A stretch of DNA of 64,000 bases from Heliocidaris erythrogramma (taxonomy: Eukaryota > Echinodermata > Echinoidea > Camarodonta > Echinometridae). The stretch is taken from NCBI GenBank assembly GCA_025617745.1, contig CM046854.1, positions 58,996,721-59,060,720 on the forward strand. Direction: 5' to 3'. Positions 11,866-23,000 of the stretch are shown one piece after another. How positions within the stretch are numbered: position 1 is the first letter of the stretch; the number at the start of each line of letters is the position of its first letter. Below the pieces are notes generated by a model. It searched no databases. It was not told where the DNA came from and saw only the letters and a list, made by a program, of their open reading frames with translations. The position numbers and the translations under genes were made by a program.

Positions 11866-12004
11866 ATGTGATTTCACAAAATGGCGCCTGGATGACGTCA
11901 TGATGACCTAATGACCTGGAAAAAGATTTTGGAGCTTGACCTTATATGACCTGATGACTGATAGAAATGTGATGAAAATTGACTGAGAAGTTTTTGAGAT
12001 TTCA
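11866..12004 (+). repeat. Direct repeat copy 2 within the composite element
   Basis: This is the partner of 10381-10525, again with GCCTGGATGACGTCA, GACCT-GAAAAAGAT and CTGATGACTGATA. It is followed by an AT-rich AAATAAATAAATAA tail and then the terminal hairpin at 12093-12122. Confidence 0.75.
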
Positions 12005-13717
12005 TTGCAACAAGAAAGTGGTAGAAAATAAAAATAAATAAATAAATAATAATAATAAAGAAATAAAGAAAGAAAATTCTGACGAATATAAGAGGTGATC
12101 TGTCGACTACGACAGATCACCTAATTATTTAGTTCAGTATCATGAACGATGTCAACTGTAAGTCCCCAACACCAAAATCAGGTGCTTACATTGACACTAG
12201 GTGCTAAACAGTTTCACACTAGATGCTAATACACCATAATACAAGAAAAGGTGCTTGACGTTACAAGAATGTAGTCGAAGTTGTGCATGCCCACATACAA
12301 GTAGTTTTAACACATATCTTCTGCTCGCATAAGCAGATCAACCAACATTACACAAAAAATAAAATAGTTGATCGAAAGCCTGGATATACCATCCTAACAT
12401 TAGGCTTGGGTAAATCTCAGCAATCCGTGAGATAACTAGAAAAGAACATTAAAAAATAATACATAACATTTGCACAGAGCCCATAATGGATCAGTTCTCC
12501 TGAAAGATTCTTGAAAAAATAAATCACAAACGGCAGAACATAGAAGAAAAAAGCACCTTTTTCTTCATACTTTGGAGCAAAAGATAACAAGCTTGCATCA
12601 TATTTGTATATCATGTATGTCAACCCACAAGGAATGCGACAGCAATTTTAATATCTCTCACAACCACTGTCCACAGCTTCAACAAAATATAGCTACAAAA
12701 TAAAAACTAAAAAAAATCAATGTGTCATTGGAATGTATTTTAAACGAAATGGAAATCAATCTGTGTTTCCAACAAATGGAAATTAATGCAGTTGAAACAT
12801 TTTCAGACTTCTTGGTTTTCGAGGAATGAACATCTCGAGTCCATCACCCAATTCAGCCTTGTCATAATATTCCGTGATTCAGCAGCAATCAATGAAAAAA
12901 AGTTTGGTCACCGGATTGTTCTTGCAAGTGGAATATAAAATGCAAACAATATACACACGATTTGTCTGCGAAAAGTAGTCTCAGACAATACTCTATGACA
13001 ATGTCACTAGTTCAGTTTTCTACCTACTCTTTCAAAACTATAGGAAATGCATAGGACTTGATCTCGATCTAAAATAGTACATTTTCATTTAAAAAGGAGA
13101 GAACTGGTTAATTCCACAATGTCATTCCAGATGACATATCAAAATTTTCATTTTCCTTCTTTTTTCATCACAAAAATATGAAAAGCATGCAACACTTAAG
13201 CATTCAATTTACAAGTTTAAGTACATTTTTGTAGGCTTTAGCATCATAAAGTTTCAAATTTGTCAAAAATTTCATTTAAAAATTGTTCTCGCGAGCGTAA
13301 AAATTAAGGCATAGATGACATAATTGGACGAATTTAATGGCAGATTCGAATGCTACTTTATCTAATGTTCTGCAATCTCTTGCTCTGTACAGTAATAAAA
13401 AGTGCACAATCCAAATTCTGGAATTTGCACCGAAACTTGTCAGATTTCTGGAGAGATGCGAGGAAGGGAGTAGAGGAGATGGCGGAATATTACACATTTT
13501 TGGAGAGTTCGATTACATTAAATGTGTAATGTCTCTACACGAGGTAACACGACATTCCTAACCACATGAATATATCCCCTACCAATGAATAACTTTCTGT
13601 TAATCAGAGGACGTGATGAACTTGATGCAGTTGCAACAGTAATGTCCTCTGTTGAATAGGCAACTTCAAAGTGTCACACAAGTCCGGTATTCTTGCATCG
13701 TGCACGTCGCAAAATTC

Positions 13718-14055
13718 TCAGTCATCGTCGCGCGCAGGGCTGACGCCAACCATCTCGTGCAGCTCTTCCGGCGAGTATCCCAGAAGGCTCTGCAGGTCGC
13801 AGACGAAGCGGTAGACGTAGCGCTTGCCCGCCGTCTTGTGGATGATATTCTTGTCATAGTAGTAGCGGAGTCCTCGGCTCAGCTTCTCATAGTTCATCTT
13901 GGGCTTGTTCTTGCGCTTGCCCCACCGCCTGGCGACTTCGTCCGGGTCGGAAAGCTTAAATTCCCAGCCATCTCCGGTCCAGCTGATGATGTGTTGGCAG
14001 GTCTTGTCGGTCAGCAGCTCAAGGAGAAACTGCCAAAGTTGAATAGGACCACTAC
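13718..14055 (-). CDS. ets1/2: Ets1/2 last coding exon: complete ETS domain and stop
   Basis: A tgcag acceptor precedes base 14055. The first two bases complete a Gly codon begun in the previous exon, and a TGA at 13720-13718 ends the protein. The 111 residues (374-484) contain the whole winged helix-turn-helix: [11 protein letters not shown] (helix 1), [30 protein letters not shown], and the recognition helix [11 protein letters not shown] with the two base-contacting arginines (R433 and R436, matching R391 and R394 of human ETS1). The C-terminal tail ([13 protein letters not shown]) matches the vertebrate Ets1/2 tail, which separates this gene from Erg/Fli, Elk and other ETS classes. The domain lies in one exon; in vertebrate ETS1/ETS2 an intron splits it. 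Confidence 0.97.
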
Positions 14056-17000
14056 CTGCAAGTGAAGAAAAAAAAGGGTACAGGTATGAAGACAAACATT
14101 ACTAGAAGTAAATCTTAGATTTCTATCACTTCAGCTTTACTTTTTACAAGGTTATCATTAGCCCCCTGCCTATGATAACTGGTTGGTTCCAGTTTAAAAA
14201 ATAGGAACATCAGAATTCTTGGGAGGTTTCATCAAGCGTTTCGTTAGTGAATTTTACCGACAACTGTTATAAGCTACTGAAATCCTTGCATCTGATTGGC
14301 TGAGTGCAAATTGTCAGTAAAAAACACTGACAAAACGCTTGATGAAATGCTCCCCAGAAGTCAACTGATTAATGCAGAGTATAATAAGTTCTAGAGGGCT
14401 TAAGAACTCTATATTACATAACTATTATTGCACACCCCAAGACAGTAAACTTTAAAACATAAGTAATCTGGCTAACATCTCAAATCAAGACATGAATTCT
14501 TTAATTCTTTAAAACCTACATTTTTTAATCAGTGCCATAGAATGGTAAACAAGCTTTAAATCTATGGAATTCAATCCACCATTCACCCACTTTTGGCCTT
14601 TAAGTATCTGACCACAGCACAGGTGCCTTATACATCAGTCAGTTGTGCTACACAGATCAAAAACCCTACAGCAAAAACTACATACAGGGCCTACATGTAC
14701 GCAGAAAACAGGGGCCCTTGCACTGTCATCCCTACCCAGTTTTTATTGCCTTTGTTTTTTCTTCTTTCCCTGTCAGCATTTGGTGCAACACATGCAACAC
14801 ATGCGTGTCATATGGCTAAAGGTTTAAGCACGAGGTCAGTTTTGGTGTGTGAATGGCTGACTCATTTCTGGCTAGTTAATGATGTGGTCCATGATGTGGA
14901 GTACTTTTCGTGATTAACACCTCCTCGCAATGCTCTTCCCATTGTCAGAAATTAGAAACAGAGAGAGAGAGAGAGAGGGGGAGAGGGATCGAGATAGCTG
15001 GAAAAGCTTCTCTTATTGAACAAATAATGAACTGGCATAGTTATGTTTCATAAGACCAAAGCAGACTTAAGCACCAGTAACTAGCATCCAAAAATTCAAA
15101 CCCTGCAAAGCCCAACTACCGGTACAGGTCTTCCCATGCTTAAATTTCAATCCATTGGGGCTGTGCACCACGTATCAATGTGCAAAAATGTGTACAGTAA
15201 GTCTGTGGGAACAAGTCATTTACATCAATCATTGCATACATGAGTCAAGGACGGGGCAGTGATCTAATACTCATTGTCATTGTCTTTCAGAATCGTTATT
15301 CATTCCATTGTTTCCAAATTAGATTTTTAAAACAAAGTAGAATTGTTGAGAATGAGATATTTGCAGATCTTTCAACATAGCCACATGTATTTTGAGGTAC
15401 TGCTCTCTCCAGTGGCTCTAAAATAGAATAGAACCAAACAAAGTATAGCAAGAAAGCAGGTCTTAAAAGGGGACCATGTACTCCAAGTCCACATAATTTT
15501 TTTCTAGCATGGTTCTAGATCTGGGCTTTATTTTATATAAAAATATAGGGTTAGGGCCACTGGCAGCACCAGGGTTTTAATTTAAGTTTCGGGCTAGGGT
15601 TACATGAAGGAAACGTGTTGATTGCAGCTACTGGAGAAATTTTGTTTGTATTACTAGTGGGAATAACATCTATATTGCTCATCATCTAGCAGAAGACTGA
15701 ATTAAAAATGCAATATAATGGTATCCTGGTTGCACATTACAAAAAATGTATTTGTTCTTGCACAATGTCCAGCTAATCCTTGTCTGGATGACTCCAGAAA
15801 TTGGGCTAAGGTTAAGGGGTGGCCATTTGGGGAACCCGTTAGTAATCATGTGTTTTTTTCTCCGTCTGGACACTTTGTGCGCTTGACTGTCTACTTGTGA
15901 GTATTTCAACAAGTGTTCGCACGCCCGATAATTTGGAGTGCTAGTCTAGGCTCTTCCAGGGTGCAAAGGTGCGCTTGATGATCATCAAACCACAAAAGAC
16001 CTTATTGATTTGTTATCGGCATAAGGCAGCCCCACCTATGCCACATGACCTACTCATGGATATTACAGTAGGTTCAAAACAGAAGGTTGTATGTCACAGA
16101 GTGCTTATTATATCACATAATGCTTTATGGAAGAAAGAGTTGGGGGGGGGGGGGGGTGGAGGCCGCGGAAAGGAAAGAGAGGGGTAGAGGGAGGTAAGAG
16201 GTGGAGAGTAAGTGAGGGAGGAAGAGAGAGGGAGGGTGAGAGGAAGGACAGGGAGGGTGAGAGACCACAATAGAAAAGGAGAAGAACTCATAAACAAATC
16301 AATCAAACGATAAGAACCTCCCATGCATTAATATTTACCCAAGAAATTAAGCAACAATATCAGAAATCAGAAGTGGAAAACAACCCTTTTCTAAACAAAC
16401 AACTCCTCACTCCACCAACCAAAGACAATACTATCTGAAATCATATCTCCTAGGGATCATTGATGCATCCATATAAAAGACACAAAATTGAATAATTGCC
16501 ACTGGTGTTATGCTCAAACTTTAGCCCAATAATTGGCAAAGTTTTTGTGCTGCTCTCTTCAGGCATGCCGTAGCTAGCGACCGTGTGTCTGTAAGAACAG
16601 CCATGCCCTAACCTTGACAGTAACCACAGTGGCCACAATTCAAAGAGAGGGGAAAAACAAGCGCACAGACAAACTCTTAACACACTTTTCCAGAGGTGTT
16701 ATTATCAGATACATGTAGATGCATTTGCTGTACATAAGTGTATTTTAGAGATAAACTAGTATGGACGTGAATGATACGATTCTCTGGAGAAAGGGGCATA
16801 AAGTTAATACAGTACTTCTGTCCTGTTCTTAGTACTATAAGACAAAAAAAATACACTGAGGCTAACATACATGTACTAGACTGTCAGAAATGAAAGGCAC
16901 TGAATATAGATATGATATAAGTACATGAAGAAAGTGTGTGAAGTACATAAATGCACATGTAGGATACATAGCCAAAAAAACTTGTTCCATTAATTATCAA

Positions 17001-20000
17001 GTTCTTAAAAAATTAAAAAATTGTCAGCTTTTAATGGAAGCAATTTATATTTAGGCTGTACACAATTGGAAGTTGTATAATATGATCCTTAAAATATAAT
17101 CTGAGTAACTTTTAGCCTTGAAATCTTGTCTTGCTGCGATTGGACAAAAGTGTACTTAACTGTCATGTTAAAATTTTAATGTGTCAGCTTTTTGATGAGC
17201 AACTGATCTTTATGCATGTTGAAGCTACGTACAACTGGAAGTGGGATATGACAACTAGAATATAATCTTTGAAGATTTCAGCATTGAAAGCTTGACTCGT
17301 TGCTGTCACTGTCCAAATGTGGACTTAATTGTCAGGTGAAGATCTCTGTGATGTTACAGCTTTGAATGGAAGGAACTTCTTTTCAGGATCAAATGACAAT
17401 ATGGGAAATAGGGATATGACTCTTAAAATGATAATCTAAGAAGCCCTTGACACCGACAGTATGCCTTGATTCTGTCACTGTACAAAGTTGAACTGATCCG
17501 TCAGGTAACAATCTCTCCGATGTTCAAGCTTTCCATGATGGGAACTTTTTAAGGATGAAATGACCCCCATACATGTAGGAATATAAATATAAATAAATAA
17601 TAATCTATGGAGCTCTAGACATTGAAAGCATGCCTTGATTCTATTACTGTACAAGATTGAACTTGACAGAAGTGATAGGTCAACTGATTGATGTATACCC
17701 TTAAAACCTATTGAAGTTTTTCAAGTGGAAAGACACTTATCAATAGTGATACCGATAGTTTCAAAAGCTTCCTTTTTTTCTGCACAGTTTGAAGTCAACT
17801 GATCAGAAGTGGTATCGGAGAAAAAAAATTTGCACTACTGCGAATCAATTTTTTTCTCTCTCCAAACAATGCCTAATGGTAATATGATCTTTTGAAAGGA
17901 ACAATTCAACAAAGAATGAACTAGTGGTACATATCGGCATTTCTTTACTGAATACATGTACATGTTTGCCCCATACATGTATGTATTCCAAATATTCTTC
18001 TTCAAGGCGCGATTGAAATATTCTACATTACATGACAAGTTTTTGTTACATCAGATGTACATTTTAACTAACTATAGCCTACTTTAATTTCCATCCAAAA
18101 CGGTTGGGATCAATTTTCATCTAGTGTGCGCCAAACCATTTACATTTCAAAGACATTTTTGGTTCAGATTCAAACCCATCCTATATATGCTCATCCCATT
18201 TTAACCCTTTCAAGACAATTGACCACATTTTGTGGTTTGGCGCAATAACTTTTGATTCAGAGCTGTAACAAATATACCAGATCCTGAGTAGAAAGAGCAA
18301 CAATTTCTGCACATACTACTATGTCCATTTTTGTTGCATGGCCATATTGCGTTCGATGCCAGGAATTTTAAAAACGAGAATAAGCTTTAAAATCCTTGGT
18401 AACAAATTGATGTTCAAAATCATTGTTTTTCATCAAAATTGGCAATTTTTTCAACTAATTGACAAAATATCTAACCATGTATATTGTTTTTAAAGACATT
18501 ACACCTTATTAGAACCATGTAGAACTGGAAGAAAATTGTTGCCAATTTGAAGAACAAAATATCAATTTAGCCCTGAAATAATTAATATTTCTTTCTTCTT
18601 CTATTCCTGCCTAATCATGGGATTTTTTCTCTTCAAAATTCTTTAATTTTATAAAATTGCTAAATACATGTCTGTGAGTTTTTTTATATGGTTTGCCATT
18701 TTCTTATATCAAAGTGCAGTGTTTTGAGAATGAGACAGCAACTAAGAGTAAATGTACACTAGACGTTATGAATCATATCCTACTTCAAACCAATGGCAGG
18801 GATCGTTCTGGGGTTTTCCTTTTACGGTGTGGTCAAATAATTCAACATAATAGTCTTGCCGACGAGTTGTGAAGTAGAAAAGAAAGACTAGTTCATAGTT
18901 AGAACACAGAAACAAGTGCCCTCAGTATCTACAGATCTATCAATGAGAGGTCTCATAATGTGTTCCATAATAAATTGAACAGGCATGTATGTACAGTGTA
19001 TGTAGTCGACATTCAGCAATGGCTGGGATTTGCTCGCAATAAAGTTGCGAGTTATTTTCATAATTTAAATGCGTTTGTGGTTGGATATCTGTAAATGTTA
19101 CCCTTTGTTTTGTCATGCTGCTTACGGTATTTAATTATTTCTGTTCTTTAACGTCCCTCTTTAAGACCTCGGTACTTAGAATAACCTACATGATACTATC
19201 ACTATTCCAAAAGCCATATATCATTACTAAATCATGGAGGATGTACTTTTTAAGACCTGCCATGGCAAGTGGAAAAAATTTATATCTGGATAGTTAATTA
19301 ACCTTCAGCCTCTAGGCCACCGGCTGGGAAAACCAAACTGATTGAGCCTGGCTTATCAAAATGTGTACCAAAGCCGATTTAAAAAAAGTGCGGTTGGTTT
19401 TTCTTTGAAAGAAAGTTCAAATGGAAGGCATTGTTTTCACAAAATGATTGTTCATATTCACTCAGGTATGTCATGATATTTGAATAGGCTGATTTTTCAT
19501 CACTTAAAAAACAAATGAATGGGACTGAAGGGGATATCCTATACAGGTGTTACATGCATCATGCACCATTCAGCAAAGGAAATGTTAGGGAGTCATACGA
19601 CGGAAATCTGTCTGGAAACAATGAAATATATGCATGAAGCAGGTACTCATTTCTTCTGATGCAAACAAATGTTGAGATCACAATCTAGCTTATTCAGGAA
19701 TAAATCTAGCTATACATGTACATTAGCAATGCAATAATAATGTCTATGTGTCCCTTCCTCAAAATTAAAATTGCAAAAGTAATGCCCTGTTACTCTAGTG
19801 AATGTTGCCTGTGTGTGCATAGAGGAGACCTTGTCCCTAATAATGAAGGATGGCAGACAAAATTCTCCACTTCTAGATAAAAATGCCCTAAACCTAAAGA
19901 GACTATTGCAAGATTGTATGAGTGAGCTGGCATCACGACCGTGCTTCGTCTATACAGTATGGTATCTCTGAAGTGCTAATTAGTCTCAAATGCAATTAAT

Positions 20001-23000
20001 AGGGAGTGAGTGCGGAAAAAGTAGTGACGCCCATGGTTAATGGATTCCTTGCGTTTATCAGTAACCAACTGCACATCATGTGCACAAAAACCACAGAAGT
20101 TTTCCAGGAATAGCTTGCTGCACCCGGTTTGATGCGTTGACCCACAGTCTTTTTCTCTTTCCCTTTCAGCCGGGGAATGCACGAACTATCCATGACAATG
20201 TCACGTTTGCAGGTAGAAAACTTGTTTCATTTTGAGATACTGCCAGTATCAATTAGTCCTGCTTGCCAAAAGTTTGTTGTAGTTGTGTAAAATCATGGAC
20301 AGGTCTTTGATAATCTACATATTCTTTGGCAGATGCAGGTTACATTCATGCTGTCTCTTCAATCCCAATGAGACTGGACAAAACACCACACCCTAAAAAT
20401 ATATCTGGAAAGAAAATTATGGAGCTACCAGTACCACATATTGATTCCTCCCACATCAAGAAGGTTGCAGGACCCAATTCAGAAATCAAATTAGCACATG
20501 GTAAAATAAAGTCTGCAAGTACATGTATATTCAACGTTTCATACGCAAATTTGTTAATCCTAACGGGACTGTTTCATTTTTTAATTCAAAAAGTAGTGCC
20601 TGCTTTGGATGCAAGACATTTCAGGTTTGGCAATCAAGTGCTACATAATTGCTAGATTTGGTACCTCTTTGTCCCCCTCCTGTCCCCCACCCTTCCCCCT
20701 CCCCCAAAATGGTACAATCCAAATTCTCTTACCAGAATACCCAGCTAGTACAGCAGCGGGAATAACGGGGTTAGAAACCACTTCGCCTGCGAGGGGTGAA
20801 TCGGACCGCGAAGCCCCTCCGATGCTACCTAAATCAGAGCTAGTGCAGCTGTCTGAAAGGGAGCGCGGGACCTGTTGGTAGGGGGTGGGCCCGGACGGGT
20901 GCCCTTCGTAAGATTCATAAGATGAAAACTGGTTGCCTACATGAAAAGAAAAGAAAATAAAACGAGGAAGGGGGTATGATTAATGCAGGTTTGGTTAAGA
21001 GGTATTAGGAAAAAGGAGGGGAGAAATGCACACAAATAAAAATGCATGAAATAATGAAGCAATACAAAGTGAAACAAATTGGAGTAGCTTTCTACATGTA
21101 TATCCATGTTGTACAACTGGATTTCATTAAAAACACCCACATATGACCTAAACTTGAGTTAAAAACAAGAAATAAGCTTAAAGAAAAAACTAGAATCCAA
21201 ATCAAGCAAAGAAATAGTGTGTGTGGAAGCCCAAGTTTCTTTCCAACCATTAATTAACAAGGGAAACCTTTGAAAATTATTGGAACGATATGATCAGGTG
21301 TGCTGTTTTGTTATTCTGTTATTCACCAGCAGCTAGCAACAGAGAAAAAAAAAGTTGTTTTGAAACCAAAAGGAAGAAGATGCACGACAACAAAATGGAA
21401 GGGGACGAGTCATTGGATCCAAATAGGTACTATTCATGGAAAGGTTAAGAGGAGGTGATGACAAACACGTTGATGGGGACACTGATCAGACTATATCCAT
21501 CTGTATCTCCTGACAGTGTCACCGTTTCCTTCAGCGCCTTATGCAGGACCCAGTGTCTTCAGGTCTATCTACAGCAGGACGACGGGGGATGAGCTATTTT
21601 TGGTACCTTGCCAACATTGTAAACCTCACTTCTCTTCACTCTTCCCTCCCTTAAAGGCAGTAATCGCGCTGAGCGGCAGACAGACGTACTGTTTATGTTC
21701 ACGTCGAAGGTCACGAGGATTTAAATTTAGAACACAGGAAATACTGCAACTTTCCGCTTTTTGTACGGTGCACCAGTCAATGGCATCTACTGTACATCGA
21801 GGTAGACCCATACTTGTGTTAACCAGAAGACCTATGCTACCACAAGTTCCATGATATGCCCAAACTACATGCACTTTACAGGCAATTACACAAAAAAAAA
21901 TTGTTTTTGCCTCTTTCTTACATGGGCATATTCTTTAACTTATTTGTATTTCCTTTTGCATTATATACTGCAGAATTCAGTAATTCAATTCCATTTTCTA
22001 ATGCTCCTACAAAGAATCATACAAAAATGAAAAAGAAAATGGCAAATATTGCCGATTTGAGAAACAGGCCAACTCAATCAGCTTTATCGAGTTCAATTCA
22101 TTGATGGCTAAAAATGAAGGAAGCATTTGAGTAATTTCTTATGAATGACTCTGAAGATGACTCAGACATGTAATCTTCACCATCTTTCAAGCACTATGAC
22201 AGCCAAAGATGGACGGCCATTTTAGGAGAGGAAAAATCAGGAAGAGATGGGCCGGGATATCCCATGGGTCGCTACCCGATTCAGGACTGGTGATGGAAAC
22301 AGCAATGAACTAGAAACAAGGACCTACAATTGATCCTTGGGGGATTCGCACTGTGATGGGAGGGGGTGAGGCAGCAAGAGGGACACTTTGATCTTTTCGA
22401 GGTCCAACAAAAAAGATTCCTATTCATGTACAGAGATAGGCATTAGATTTTGTTATTTTTGGTATATTTCCTTCCCCTCTTTTTCAATTTGATGGTTGAA
22501 AGGGGAGGGGGGAGGGAGAAATTACTCGGTTCAAATGAGTATGTTATCTTTTATTGTTTTGAAGTATACATGTACCGTTCTTCATTTTGTTTTATCGGCT
22601 TTCAAACATTTAAAATGCATTTACTTTGTAGCAAGGTAATGAAAATTCGTAACTTTTCTCATCCTTGCTTTAATCACTAATATATTCACTTGGAAGGCAT
22701 CTGTATCCATTACATTTTCATCAAGGTAGGATCGTAAAAAGTAAACACAAGTTGGCTCCAATTCATCTGGAAGTTGGTCAAGTAACTTTTTGGCGGAAGT
22801 GAAAGGGTGCACCATGTTATTAAGAGGAGGAAATGCACTATACATGCAATGAATGGTTTATGTCATGCGATACACCAACAGGATCTTATTGATCATACGT
22901 AGAAGTAGCTTCCTGCTGATGTCCTGCACAACACATAATCGTCCTATTCCATTTACACATGCTAAGGCACGTAGCACTGGCACTTGCAGGAGTACCTTAT

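Larger units (their letters stand above)
9924..12126. mobile_element. 2.2-kb composite non-autonomous element with hairpin ends
   Basis: Left edge: hairpin TAATTCGTC-actga-GACGAATTA (9924-9946) overlapping AATTAGGTGATCTGTC (9942-9957). Right edge: perfect 13-bp hairpin AGGTGATCTGTCG-acta-CGACAGATCACCT (12093-12122) followed by AATT. GACGAAT...AGGTGATCTGTC therefore occurs as a direct repeat at both ends, with an added inverted copy on the right. Inside are a TGA/ATG-rich array, a ~145-bp direct repeat (10381-10525 and 11866-12004), ~226-bp tandem units, a tRNA-like segment and CpG tracts. No transposase frame is present. Hairpin end, internal tandem repeats and terminal CTAAT suggest a Helitron/Helentron-like derivative; a TIR element with AATT target duplication is the alternative. 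Confidence 0.55.
8298..13717 (-). other. ets1/2: Probable Ets1/2 3' UTR / downstream flank
   Basis: Below the TGA the minus strand is AT-rich with no long open frames on either strand. No splice signals or second gene are evident. Candidate poly(A) signals AATAAA (minus) lie at 9704-9709 and 8298-8303; the latter is followed by a GT-containing stretch and then by the polypyrimidine block. Two UGUAAAUA-type Pumilio sites read on the minus strand near 9004-9011 and 9706-9713. The 2.2-kb composite repeat at 9924-12126 interrupts the region. The real 3' end cannot be fixed from sequence alone. Confidence 0.35.
14056..20732 (-). other. ets1/2: Ets1/2 intron upstream of the ETS exon (6.7 kb)
   Basis: AT-rich intron, no further exon seen. 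It holds a MITE (14218-14357), a GA tract (14958-14990), a poly-G/GA-rich block (16142-16280), the ~168-bp tandem array (16985-17690), a 7-bp hairpin (CTCGCAA/TTGCGAG near 19033), and scattered TACATGTA words. Confidence 0.8.

Noticed and set aside
13652-14065. 137-codon plus-strand open frame
   Set aside because: It is the antisense of the ETS exon; its openness follows from the coding strand's composition.
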